This document shows, in pieces, positions 1 to 9,300 of a stretch of 64,000 nt of DNA. Made by a program: the position numbers and the translations under genes. Below the pieces are notes generated by a model, which was not told the DNA's origin, made no database searches, and saw nothing but the letters and a program-made list of their open reading frames with translations. The stretch is from JAEZKC01 sp046546375 (GTDB lineage Bacteria > Fibrobacterota > Chitinivibrionia > Chitinivibrionales > Chitinispirillaceae), in assembly GCA_046546375.1 (NCBI GenBank), contig JBKGXV010000003.1, positions 1 to 64,000 of the forward strand, in the 5' to 3' direction. How positions within the stretch are numbered: position 1 is the first letter of the stretch; each line of letters opens with the position of its first letter.

Positions 1-138
1 ATGCAGAAAGGTAAACTGGAAGATGCGGTAAAAATGATTGCCAGAGGGATGAGTGATGAGGATATTGTGGACATAACCGGTCTGGAGCTGAAAAAAATTC
101 AGGAACTGCGGAAAGAAAACGATAGTGCCGCGCAATAA
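1..138 (+). CDS. C-terminal fragment of an Rpn-like (PD-(D/E)XK) nuclease/transposase-family protein
   Basis: Only the last 45 codons lie in the window, so the start is off the left edge; the ATG at position 1 is probably an internal Met. The visible tail has the pattern A-x-x-M-I-A-R-G-M-S-D-E-D-I-V-x-I-T-G-L followed by a short charged helix. This is the usual C-terminal signature of the Rpn/YhgA-like family of recombination-promoting nucleases (also annotated as PD-(D/E)XK nuclease family transposase). The catalytic domain is not visible, so this rests on the tail motif alone. Confidence 0.5.
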   Translation: MQKGKLEDAVKMIARGMSDEDIVDITGLELKKIQELRKENDSAAQ

Positions 139-209
139 CGGGTACTGTTTCCGACCAGGTATAAGGTCACTTAAAATCAATACAAAAAGAATTAACTTAG
201 AAAACCTCT

Positions 210-1586
210 ATGACACCTCCCAACATCTCCGACCACCTCCGCTCCTTCTGGAAGCAGCTTAAACCAACCACCTCCGTTCTGGTCGGGCTCAGCGGAGGAG
301 CCGATTCGGTAGCGCTTGTTCATCTGTTACATCTATATAAGAAAGAATTGGGCATCTCCCGTATTGCAGCCGCTCACGTAAATCATTCATTGCGCGGTGA
401 GGAGTCGGATGTCGATGAGGAATTCGTAAGGACTTTGTGCCAAAAACTGCAGATCGAGCTCTTCACCACCAAACTGGACAGAACAGGACTCAAAGAGAGC
501 GGTATAGAGGAATGGGCCCGAAGAGAACGGTACACTTTTTTTCATCAGATGAAAAATGTCCACAAATTCGACTACATCGCCACTGCACACACTGCCAATG
601 ATCAGGCCGAAACGCTTATCATGCGCATGATGAGAGGAGCGGGAATCAGGGGAATGCGGGGGATACTGTCTGTCCGGCAGGATGGGGTGATAAGACCCCT
701 TATTAATGTACAAAGAAGAGAGCTTCTCGAATGGCTTGAATCCCAAACACAACCTTTCCGTACCGATTCCTCCAACTTCGATCCGGCATTCCGCAGAAAC
801 TGGGTTCGTCAGGAAATCATACCCAAACTGGTCTCTCAAGAACCCTCTGCCATTGCAAATATGGTTGCTACGGCCCGCAGAATGTCGGAAATATGGGAGC
901 TTCTTTCAGAAAAAATCATGTTATGGATCAGCTCCAACGTAGTCAAAACCGATGAATTCTCCTTCTGGGTAAGCAAAGAGGGTTTGATACAGGAGACAAT
1001 TGCATCAGAAGCGTTGATGACCATCTTTGATGAGTATGAAATATCTCTGGGGCAAACTCATCTGGAGCGGATCCTTGCTTCCCGCACGCTTACTCACGGT
1101 GAGAATCTGCTTCCCAAACTATGGCGTTTCTATCCGGCCCGGGACCGAATATTCTTCACCAGAGCGGATTGCCGTAGAAAAAAATTCGACTGTGAGCTCA
1201 GAAGAACGGGCCGGACTTTCTGCAGACAGGCCGGTATTCTGTTTCACTCGGAAGAGTTTCAGGGAAAGCCGGAAAATATTTCAGATGACAATAAAAGGGC
1301 ATGTATCGACGTATCAGAACAAGAGCTCCCTCTGAGATGCCGAAACAGTCGAAAAGGTGACCGGTTCTGGCCTCTTGGGGCTTCTAAAGAGATGGATCTC
1401 GAACATTTTCTGAAAAAGCAGGGTATACCCGCCAAAATTCGGGAAATGAGCAGTGTAGTGGTTTCGGCTCAGGATAACATAGTGTGGATTCCGGGTGTGC
1501 GTATCTCCCATCACTTCAGAATAAAACCGGATACGGAGAGGTTTTTCGAGATATCTTCTGATTTCGGGAGGAAATCTGATGCATGA
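210..1586 (+). CDS. tilS: tRNA(Ile)-lysidine synthase TilS
   Basis: TilS attaches lysine to C34 of the CAU anticodon of tRNA-Ile2 using ATP, changing its decoding from AUG to AUA. The 458-residue protein has the N-type ATP-pyrophosphatase P-loop SGGADS at residues 28-33 and the HVNHSLRG segment typical of the family. Its C-terminal domain carries RKGDRFWPLG and the IVWIPGVRIS segment expected of the TilS tRNA-binding C-terminus. Length matches full-length TilS (about 430-460). There is no strong ribosome binding site before the ATG, but the next in-frame starts would remove conserved N-terminal sequence. It lies upstream of ftsH in the same direction, a common bacterial arrangement, with a strong hairpin between them. 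Confidence 0.95.
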   Translation: MTPPNISDHLRSFWKQLKPTTSVLVGLSGGADSVALVHLLHLYKKELGISRIAAAHVNHSLRGEESDVDEEFVRTLCQKLQIELFTTKLDRTGLKESGIEEWARRERYTFFHQMKNVHKFDYIATAHTANDQAETLIMRMMRGAGIRGMRGILSVRQDGVIRPLINVQRRELLEWLESQTQPFRTDSSNFDPAFRRNWVRQEIIPKLVSQEPSAIANMVATARRMSEIWELLSEKIMLWISSNVVKTDEFSFWVSKEGLIQETIASEALMTIFDEYEISLGQTHLERILASRTLTHGENLLPKLWRFYPARDRIFFTRADCRRKKFDCELRRTGRTFCRQAGILFHSEEFQGKPENISDDNKRACIDVSEQELPLRCRNSRKGDRFWPLGASKEMDLEHFLKKQGIPAKIREMSSVVVSAQDNIVWIPGVRISHHFRIKPDTERFFEISSDFGRKSDA

Positions 1587-1590
1587 GTGG

Positions 1591-1656
1591 TTTCCCCGGA
1601 GGTGATTTTCTTATTCTGTACTGAATCACCTCCGGGGAAATGGGTCAAAATGACCC
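1591..1656 (+). repeat. 17-bp perfect inverted repeat plus a second small hairpin downstream of tilS
   Basis: Arms at 1591-1607 and 1624-1640 are perfectly complementary over 17 bp with a 16-nt loop. A second hairpin follows at 1642-1656 (GGGTCA, AAA, TGACCC). There is no T-run, so it is not a classic intrinsic terminator, though it may end or stabilise the tilS transcript. The arm core CCCCGGAGGTG / CACCTCCGGGG recurs at 29543-29578 and, in degenerate form, at 50672-50707, so this belongs to a dispersed hairpin family. Confidence 0.75.
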
Positions 1657-1840
1657 GAAAACCATACCAAGTCACAATTTTACCTGTACTTAATGTATTT
1701 TAAATGTTTGAAAAAATCATATTTCATCTCTTTCAGGGCAATAAGCTTCATCATCAAACTTAATCAGATGATAAAAGTTTTGTTCAATCAGTGTGTCGGA
1801 TACGGAAAAATTTAATCTATAATTGCTGTGGAGGATAGAT

Positions 1841-3922
1841 TTGGGTTCTGAAGAAAAGAAAAAAGGTATCGATCCGAGAAACGGATCCGGCCCCAGAAGG
1901 CCGGGAGATGGCGGCGGCGGAAAGAAAGGCCCCCGCAAGGATCCCACCAAAACCATAATCATGTGGCTCCTCATCATCGTGGCAGTCTTCTTCGGGCTTC
2001 GTTCCATCGAGGGCTATACCACTCAGAAAGAGTCGGAAATCACCTACACTCAGTTTCAGAAACTGCTTGAAGATCCCGATGTGGAAATCAATGAAGCCAA
2101 TGTGGTCCAGAAAACCGACGGCAGAGCAGTGCTGAAGGGTGAGGTCAGTGAGCCTGCCGCCTTGGCGGAGGTGGCTCAGTCAAATGAGAATGCCGCCGCG
2201 AACAAGCATTTCGTGGTGAATCTTCCCTTTCTGGATTCCGAGATGCTCAACAGGTGGGATCAGCACGGTTTCAATTATTCTTTCGAACAGGAAAAGGTGT
2301 GGGGCAATGCCATATTTCAGCTTCTGTTCGTAGTCGTGGTGTTTGTGCTCTTTTATGTATTCTTTCTGCGCAATATGCAGTCCGCACAGAAGGGAATGTT
2401 TTCCTTCGGCAAAAGCAGAGCCAAGCTTCATAACATCGATCGCCCTCAGGTGAATTTCACCAATGCCGCGGGTGTAGAAGAAGCCAAAACTGAGCTGGGG
2501 GAGATTATTGACTTTCTCAAGGATCCCAAAAAATTCAAGAAACTGGGCGGAAAGATTCCCAAGGGTGTGCTTCTTTTGGGCCCTCCCGGAACAGGTAAAA
2601 CTCTTCTGGCTCGTTGCGTGGCAGGCGAGGCCAAGGTTCCGTTTCTGTCGATGAGCGGATCGGATTTCGTGGAGATGTTCGTGGGTGTGGGAGCATCCAG
2701 GGTTCGCGATCTCTTTGAAACCGCCAAGAAGAACTCGCCCTGCATCATATTCATAGACGAAATCGATGCCGTGGGACGTCAGCGTGGTGCCGGTCTGGGA
2801 GGCGGTCATGATGAACGTGAACAGACTCTCAATCAGATGCTGGTGGAGATGGATGGTTTCGAACCCAATTCCGGGGTGATTCTCATCGCTGCCACCAATC
2901 GTGCGGATGTACTAGACCCGGCGCTTCTGAGGCCTGGACGTTTCGACCGGCAGATCGTGGTGGATGTACCCGATGTGAAGGGACGCGAGGGTATTCTGAA
3001 AGTCCATACCGAAAAGACCCCTCTGGGTCCTGATGTGGATCTCAACACTATCGCCCGGGGAACACCTGGGTTCGTGGGTGCGGATTTGGCCAACCTGGTG
3101 AACGAGGCGGCTCTCATGGCGGCGCGTTTCAATCAGGAAGTGGTGACCATGCTTGATTTCGAAGAGGCAAAAGACAAGGTGCTCATGGGTACCGAGCGTA
3201 AGAGCATGGTGCTTTCCGAACAGCAGAAGCAGATTACTGCCTATCATGAGGCGGGTCATGCCATCTGTAATATTCACTGTAAAGAGGCTGATCCTCTGCA
3301 CAAGGTGACCATTATCCCTCGCGGACGCGCTCTGGGAGTGACGTTCTCTCTGCCCGGTGAGGATAAACATCTTCATACAAAGCAGTTCATCCTGGATCAG
3401 ATCTGTATTCTTCTGGGTGGACGAATCGCAGAAGAGGAGATATTCGATCATCAGACCACTGGTGCATCAAATGATATCAAGCGGGCGACAAGCCTGGTGC
3501 GTAAAATGGTCTGCGATTACGGAATGACCAGTGAGTTGGGACCTGTATCGTACGGGGACAAAGATGATTCCGTATTCCTGGGACGTGACATGAACCGTCA
3601 TCGGGCATATTCGGAATCCACCGCCGAGGCAATCGATAAGCTGGTGCGCACGATTATCGAGGAACAGGCTGTTAGGGCTCGGAAGATACTTTCCGACTAC
3701 AGGGAACAGCTCGAACGGCTGGCAAAGGCGCTGCTTGAGCATGAGCTGCTTGATCGTGAGGAGATCATGAAGGTCATAAGTGGTGGAACTCTTGAAGCTG
3801 CCAAAAAGACCCGGACATTTCCAAGGAGGATCGCGGCAACCACCGGTGATACCAATGTGACGATTTCTCCGGAAGCGCCCGCTCCTCAATCGGAGGGTGA
3901 AGCGTCAAGCTCCTCGCTCTGA
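1841..3922 (+). CDS. ftsH: ATP-dependent zinc metalloprotease FtsH
   Basis: FtsH is the membrane-anchored AAA+ protease that extracts and degrades membrane and regulatory proteins. The open frame runs back to 1823, but a TTG at 1841 sits 6 nt after GGAGG (1830-1834) and is the better start, giving 693 residues. The N-terminus is Gly/Lys/Pro-rich, followed by a transmembrane segment near residues 41-54, a periplasmic domain, and a second membrane segment near 157-178. The AAA domain has Walker A GPPGTGKT at 247-254, Walker B IIFIDEID, and the second region of homology ending RPGRFDR. The zinc site HEAGH is at 469-473. The Ser/Pro-rich tail is unremarkable. It follows tilS and precedes a terminator. 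Confidence 0.97.
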   Translation: MGSEEKKKGIDPRNGSGPRRPGDGGGGKKGPRKDPTKTIIMWLLIIVAVFFGLRSIEGYTTQKESEITYTQFQKLLEDPDVEINEANVVQKTDGRAVLKGEVSEPAALAEVAQSNENAAANKHFVVNLPFLDSEMLNRWDQHGFNYSFEQEKVWGNAIFQLLFVVVVFVLFYVFFLRNMQSAQKGMFSFGKSRAKLHNIDRPQVNFTNAAGVEEAKTELGEIIDFLKDPKKFKKLGGKIPKGVLLLGPPGTGKTLLARCVAGEAKVPFLSMSGSDFVEMFVGVGASRVRDLFETAKKNSPCIIFIDEIDAVGRQRGAGLGGGHDEREQTLNQMLVEMDGFEPNSGVILIAATNRADVLDPALLRPGRFDRQIVVDVPDVKGREGILKVHTEKTPLGPDVDLNTIARGTPGFVGADLANLVNEAALMAARFNQEVVTMLDFEEAKDKVLMGTERKSMVLSEQQKQITAYHEAGHAICNIHCKEADPLHKVTIIPRGRALGVTFSLPGEDKHLHTKQFILDQICILLGGRIAEEEIFDHQTTGASNDIKRATSLVRKMVCDYGMTSELGPVSYGDKDDSVFLGRDMNRHRAYSESTAEAIDKLVRTIIEEQAVRARKILSDYREQLERLAKALLEHELLDREEIMKVISGGTLEAAKKTRTFPRRIAATTGDTNVTISPEAPAPQSEGEASSSSL

Positions 3923-3945
3923 GGAAAGATTATTAAATAGAAAAT

Positions 3946-3979
3946 GTCCCGCTTCGGGTAACTGAAGCGGGACTTTTTT
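3946..3979 (+). terminator. Intrinsic terminator after ftsH
   Basis: A perfect 10-bp stem GTCCCGCTTC / GAAGCGGGAC (3946-3955 and 3964-3973) with an 8-nt loop is followed directly by six T residues. It lies 23 nt after the ftsH stop. Confidence 0.92.
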
Positions 3980-4017
3980 CGGTTATTCAGAGCTGGAAGA
4001 GAATTTTAGATTTAGAG

Positions 4018-4133
4018 AACGTTGAACGCTGCAAGGAGTTATACTTCGACTACTGCAGATCCCGACAAGTCTGCGACAGGTCGGGACTCAGTATGAGCGG
4101 AACGGTGAACACTGAATACTGAACGTTAACGCA
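4018..4133. repeat. Composite intergenic repeat between ftsH and folP
   Basis: This non-coding stretch holds short related words GAACGTTGAACGC, GAACACTGAATACTGAACG and AACGTTAACGC around a core reading CTTCGACTAC...CTCAGTATGAGCGG. The core is interrupted by a 7-bp inverted repeat TCCCGAC / GTCGGGA (4060-4066 and 4080-4086). A related word GAACGCTGAACGTTC occurs at 14181-14195 before rplU. The layout looks like a dispersed intergenic repeat with a nested hairpin insertion. Similar CTTCGACTACGCTCAG-type words are common in intergenic repeats of several phyla; that comparison is from memory, not a search. Confidence 0.55.
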
Positions 4134-4161
4134 ATAAACCTATTCACCTTCTCGCACTATT

Positions 4162-4977
4162 ATGGCAGAACTGAATCACAAGCCGTTTCAGATCATGGGT
4201 ATAGTGAATGTCACTCCGGATTCTTTTTATGACGGGGGGCGCTATGACAGCGTGGACGCCGCAGTTGAACATGCTCGCAGGCTGATAAACGCGGGTGCGG
4301 ATATTTTGGATATCGGAGGGGCATCTTCCAGACCCGGCGCTCAGTTGGTAAAGCCCCGGGAGGAGTGCCGTCGGGTCATACCGGTGGTGGAAGCATTGGC
4401 CAGGGAATTCAGCGGGCCGATCAGCGTGGATACCACCTGGAGTATGACTGCCAGGGCTGCTCTGGAGGCGGGGGCGTCGTGGATAAACGATATTAGCGCG
4501 GGAAGACTCGATGCCCAAATGGCTTCTGTTGCAGCTGAGGCAAATTGTTCTGTTGTGCTCATGCACAGCCGGAAAACACCTCAGACCATGCAGATAGATC
4601 CCCGCTACGATGATGTGACAGGCGAGGTGATGAGTGAGCTTTTCACCTCAGCTCAGCAGTTCATGGATGCCGGAGTGCGGAAGCAAAAAATCATTCTGGA
4701 TCCGGGAATTGGTTTTGCCAAGACATGGGAGCACAATCTCACTCTTCTACGGGAATTGGACCGGATAGGGGAGTTGGGTTTTTCTCTTCTGGTGGGAACA
4801 TCCCGCAAATCCTTTATCGGAAAGATTACCGGCAGAGAGGTGGGGGAGCGGTTATGGGGGTCGCTGGCTACGGTGGCCAGTTCCTATTTCCGGGGCGCGC
4901 GCATTTTCAGAGTTCATGATGTGAAGGAGACAGGTGATTTTCTGAAAGTGCTCACAGCAGTGGAAAAATCGGTTTAA
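4162..4977 (+). CDS. folP: Dihydropteroate synthase
   Basis: It condenses dihydropterin pyrophosphate with p-aminobenzoate in folate synthesis. The 271-residue TIM-barrel protein has the family markers in order: GIVNVTPDSFYDGG near the N-terminus, ADILDIGGASSRPGA, ISVDT, WINDIS, VVLMHSR, ILDPGIGF and GTSRKSFIG near the C-terminus. GGASSRPG replaces the more usual GGESTRPG, and HSR replaces HMR; both are conservative. No clear ribosome binding site precedes the ATG, but the start places the first beta-strand correctly. The ftsH-folP order is common in bacteria. Confidence 0.95.
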   Translation: MAELNHKPFQIMGIVNVTPDSFYDGGRYDSVDAAVEHARRLINAGADILDIGGASSRPGAQLVKPREECRRVIPVVEALAREFSGPISVDTTWSMTARAALEAGASWINDISAGRLDAQMASVAAEANCSVVLMHSRKTPQTMQIDPRYDDVTGEVMSELFTSAQQFMDAGVRKQKIILDPGIGFAKTWEHNLTLLRELDRIGELGFSLLVGTSRKSFIGKITGREVGERLWGSLATVASSYFRGARIFRVHDVKETGDFLKVLTAVEKSV

Positions 4978-5008
4978 GCGCTTATATTTGCTGAAATCAG
5001 CAGCTTAG

Positions 5009-6307
5009 GTGGAAATGCCTTTCGGGAAAGTGGTATTTTCCTTTCCACGGATCTCAATTCATGATAAATCGCTGAACGAAAAAACAATTTGGAAAACGGA
5101 ATTGACCCCCCAAAATAACCAGAATAAAAACGATCGTAAAAAAAAGCGGGTTTTTGTGCTCCTTTTGTTCATTGCCCTATCTCTTTGTACTCTGTTCTTT
5201 TTCCTACAGCAGCAAAAGGAACCCGATTCTGCTACGGCTTCAGATCCGGAATTCCCGCCTTCAGACACAGTTTCCGATACTGCTTCAGTTTCGGATTCCG
5301 TTATGGTGGAGGATACTGTTTCAAATGATGACAGTGTGAAAGTACCAAGGCCCGATCCTCCCTCCATACCGAAAAAGGTGCAGAAAGAGGTGAAAAAAGA
5401 TTCAACTGATACTGCTGCTGCTGCTGCTCAAAAGGATTCGCTCGTCGAGGACACTGCCGTTTTACTGGATTCTGTAGTTGTGTTGGACAGTGTTGTACCA
5501 CCTGATCCCTGTCTGCGGGACACGGCTGCTCCCAGGGTATACCCTGAACCTTCGGGGGGGCTGCATCGCAAGGTGATTTCGGTGAAGCTTATGGCTGACA
5601 AAAGCTGTACAATCAGATGGAAAACGGAAGAAAATGGTGAATGGAAAATCTATGCGTCTCCCATACAGCTGAAGGAAAATACTGTTCTGTACTATTCGGC
5701 GGCGGACAGTTGTGGCAATGAGATGAAAACGCGAAGAGAATTGTATGATTTTGATCTTTCCGGAAGAGCGGGTTTGTGTCCGGATGATATGGAGTATGTA
5801 AGAGTGGGGAAGTCTGAGTTCTGCATGGATAAGTATGAATGGCCCAACCGTAAAGGTGCGGCTCCTTTATCGTTCGTTTCTCTTTACGAGGCCATGGATT
5901 CCTGCTTTTCAGCAGGCAAACGGCTCTGTACTTCTGAAGAATGGACAACTGCCTGTGCGGGACCTCGTAACTGGAAGTATTCCTATGGAAAACGGTATGA
6001 GAAAGAAGCGTGCACTGCTCAGGATTCCATGGCTTCATCCTCCGGAAGCAACTCCGAGTGCAGGGGATATTTCGGAATTTATGACATGTCGGGCAATCTG
6101 GCGGAGTGGACATCCACCAAATCGAAGACAAACCGTTCATTCAACAATGTAATGGGTGGATTCTGGGAAAGCGGCACTCAGAGTAAGTGCGGGGATAAGC
6201 GCTACAGCTACTATCCTCAGAACAGGCACAATCCGGTGGGATTTCGGTGCTGCAAGGATATACCGGAGTCTGACAAGAATACATCTGATAATGGGAGCGG
6301 GCGTTAA
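5009..6307 (+). CDS. Membrane-anchored protein with a formylglycine-generating-enzyme-like (SUMF1) domain
   Basis: The protein has a Lys-rich N-terminus, one hydrophobic anchor (VFVLLLFIALSLCTLFFFL), a long Asp/Ser/Thr/Val-rich periplasmic linker with an Ala5 run coded by repeated GCT, and a short Ig-like segment resembling the chitobiase C-terminal/Fn3-associated fold (YYSAADSCGNE). It ends in an FGE/SUMF1 domain (about residues 255-425; markers EWPNRKG, GKRLCTSEEW, YDMSGNLAEW, GGFW, GFRCC). At least nine cysteines in this domain suggest disulfides, and the paired catalytic cysteines of true FGE are not evident, so it is probably structural. The start is uncertain: GTG 5009, or TTG 5102, which puts the basic stretch right before the anchor. 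The stop abuts the sprA start with no gap. T9SS proteins GldK/PorK also carry this fold, so a secretion role is a reasonable inference. Confidence 0.75.
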   Translation: MEMPFGKVVFSFPRISIHDKSLNEKTIWKTELTPQNNQNKNDRKKKRVFVLLLFIALSLCTLFFFLQQQKEPDSATASDPEFPPSDTVSDTASVSDSVMVEDTVSNDDSVKVPRPDPPSIPKKVQKEVKKDSTDTAAAAAQKDSLVEDTAVLLDSVVVLDSVVPPDPCLRDTAAPRVYPEPSGGLHRKVISVKLMADKSCTIRWKTEENGEWKIYASPIQLKENTVLYYSAADSCGNEMKTRRELYDFDLSGRAGLCPDDMEYVRVGKSEFCMDKYEWPNRKGAAPLSFVSLYEAMDSCFSAGKRLCTSEEWTTACAGPRNWKYSYGKRYEKEACTAQDSMASSSGSNSECRGYFGIYDMSGNLAEWTSTKSKTNRSFNNVMGGFWESGTQSKCGDKRYSYYPQNRHNPVGFRCCKDIPESDKNTSDNGSGR

Positions 6308-9300
6308 TTGCGAAATCGAATTGTTAAACTGAGCATACTGCTGTTCTGTCTAAGCGTGCCTCTTCTCTCCCAGGGGCTCAAATATGAGTCACCCCGGATC
6401 GAGGGCTTTCATTCACCTTTTGAGCCCAGCTACGGCAGTCCTCTTACCGATCCTCACCCCCGTCTGCTCAAACGACGGGATATGAAACTTTTCTCAGATA
6501 CCACCATCATCGATTTCGAAAAACGGCAGCTTACATTTCTCCGTCAGGACTCCCAGGGCAATGCGGTCTGGACCTATCACTACGGAGAAATGAATGACTA
6601 TATCCTGGCCGGAAGAAATCATTCGTTTATAAATAAGTGGTATGAGGAGCTGACATCGGATGAAAAAAAGGCAGTAACCGACAGGTCTCAGCCAAAGCTT
6701 CAGTGGGAACTGGCTGTTCACTATCCTCCCTGGGCTCAGCGTCTGTTGGGAAACCAGCCTCCCAGTCTGACAATCAGTGGAAACCTTGAGATCACCATCG
6801 GTTTCGAGAACATTGAAACCATGGTTGATGGTGAACTTATGTCGGATCAGTCGCAATCAAGCGGGCTTGTTTTCGAGAATGACTATCAGTTCGGTATCAG
6901 TGGTAGTGTGGGAAGATTGATCAATATCAATATTACTCATAACCGCAATAGCGGATTCGACCTGGCCGAGGACCCGCTCAAGAACTTCAAAATCGAGTAC
7001 AAGGAATCCACACCGGGTGAACTCGAGGATGAAATCATTCAGGAGATTACCGCCGGGTATACCGATTTCAATATGCCCGGAACCGATCTGTCCGGATATT
7101 CACAGAAAACGGATGGTCTGTTCGGGATAAAAGTGAGGTCAAAGTTCGGTCCTCTTATGCTGACCACTATTGCAAGCCATGCTCAGGGAGAGGCGATCAC
7201 AAAGGAATTGGGGGGGGGCAACGATCCCAACAGCAACAGATCCATAAGTGAGCTGGAGATCGAGGAAAACCGCTATTTCTTCTTGGACACTCTTTACCGC
7301 AGGGCATATAACCGCAAATACAATCTTCAGAATCCGGATATAAGTGTTGATCCGCCTCAGGTTCAGCAGCTGCAGGTTTTTCGCCAAATACAGGCGAGAA
7401 AGGGAGGGGTAAACACAAAAATCTATAAGGGAAAAGTCGGAGGAAGTGAAGTTGATTTCGAACTGCTCCGCAGGGATGAACATTATTATCTGGAGCCCGG
7501 AGAGGGTTGGATCCGCTTTCATGATACAGTGAGGATCAGTGACAACGAAAAGCTGGCTATTACAATGAGGACTGCTGATGGCAGTATTGAAAAGGGAACA
7601 TATGTCTCTCCGGCCTCCTCAAGTGACAGTGCGCATTCTCTTTGGCAGCTCAAACCTGACGGAATGAATCGTATGGAGAGCGGAGATGATCCGTCTTTCG
7701 GACTCATGTGGCGAAATGTGTATCACCTGTCCGATTTCACCGATGCCCAGGGATTTAAGATAGATGTTTTCTATATGGATCCGAATAATTCAGATGATAC
7801 TCTGAGACAGAACAGTGAAAATGAACTCCTTACCGATGTGCTCGGGCTTACGGTTGATGGAAAACCAAGGCTAGATCGCAAAGATATTTTCGATACTGAG
7901 AACGGTTATCTGATTCTTCCTCCACACGATCCCTCTTTTCAGGGCAATGAGCCGTTCGCCAATCCTGCTTTAGGGGATATGGCAGATTCCACCATTTACA
8001 ATTACGGCAGATCGACCAGTGAAATCGGCGATTACAAGACAAAATTCGGAATGAGGATGAGCGGTACTTCCAAACAGACCACTTTCGATGATCTGGGGTG
8101 GGGCATAATGGAAGGAACCGTTGTGGTGAAAACCAAATCCGGAAAGGTTCTCAAGGAAAAGGAGGACTACCTGCTGGATTATCAGATGGGGGTTCTTGAA
8201 CTGATTTCTCCTGAAGCCAAAGCTGCTGAATCGATTGTCGTGACCTACCAGCGTGAATCGGATTTCGCAATGGAAAAGAAAGTTTTCGCAGGGATGCGTG
8301 GAGAGGTTATGCTTCCCTTTATAAGTGAAAAGTCTTTTGCCGCCATGAATCTGCTTTATCAGGATGTGGCCTCATCCAGCAACGATGTTCCTCAGCTGCA
8401 GAATGAACCCTACAGCAAGCTTCATCTCAGTTTCAACACACGGCTGGATTTCAAACCGGACTGGATGACAGATGCCGTTGACCTGCTGCCGCTTGTCAGA
8501 ACCACCCGGCCCTCTTCGGCGAAATTTGATATGGAGGTGGTTCACAGCCGCATGAATCCCAACACTACCCGGGAAGCCTCAGCCTACCTTGATGACTTCG
8601 AGCGCTCCAAGGAAAGCCACTCTCTGAGCCTTTCCCATTCGATGTGGCATCCCTCGCATTTTCCTTTTGAAAAAGATTCCATTGTTAACCGTCCCCCGGT
8701 GTGGGATTTCTACTGGTTCAGGCCCATTTCCAATGACTCCCTTAACAAAGTCAACAGGTATTCCATCTGGAAAAAGGACCCCAACAAGACCAGAATAACC
8801 AGCTCTGAAAACACCATCGATATTCTCCGTCTGCACGCCACTCCGGGCCATCCTGAATATGCCCGGCGATTCGAGGATGCCTATGCCTCCATCACCACCC
8901 CGTTTTACCGTAACGGACTGGATCTGGATAACGCCCGCTATTTTGATCTTCTGATCAGACCTGACGGAGCGAGAGCGGGGTCCAAAGGGAAGCTGACTAT
9001 TCAGATAGGTACTTTCAATGAGGATCAGGTCAGAAACGGGGGGCCGCCCAACGGAATGTACGATTTTGAGGATACCCTTTTGGAAAAAGACTACAGCAAG
9101 CTCGACTTGCTTGATAAAGGACTTGACGGAGTAAGGGATGAGGATGAGTTTCATCTCATTCCCAATGAAGATGGAACCGGTTGGGATACACTTTTTTATG
9201 GTGATCCCAGGCTGAAAGATCCCGAAGATCCAAGTGGGGATAACTACAAGGAATACGGAAGGGATCATGTGGGAAATTTCAAATACGCCAACCGGACTGA

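Noticed and set aside
5408..5429. Run of five GCT codons in the FGE-domain gene
   Set aside because: It only codes for a short Ala run inside a low-complexity linker; no sign of a functional repeat.
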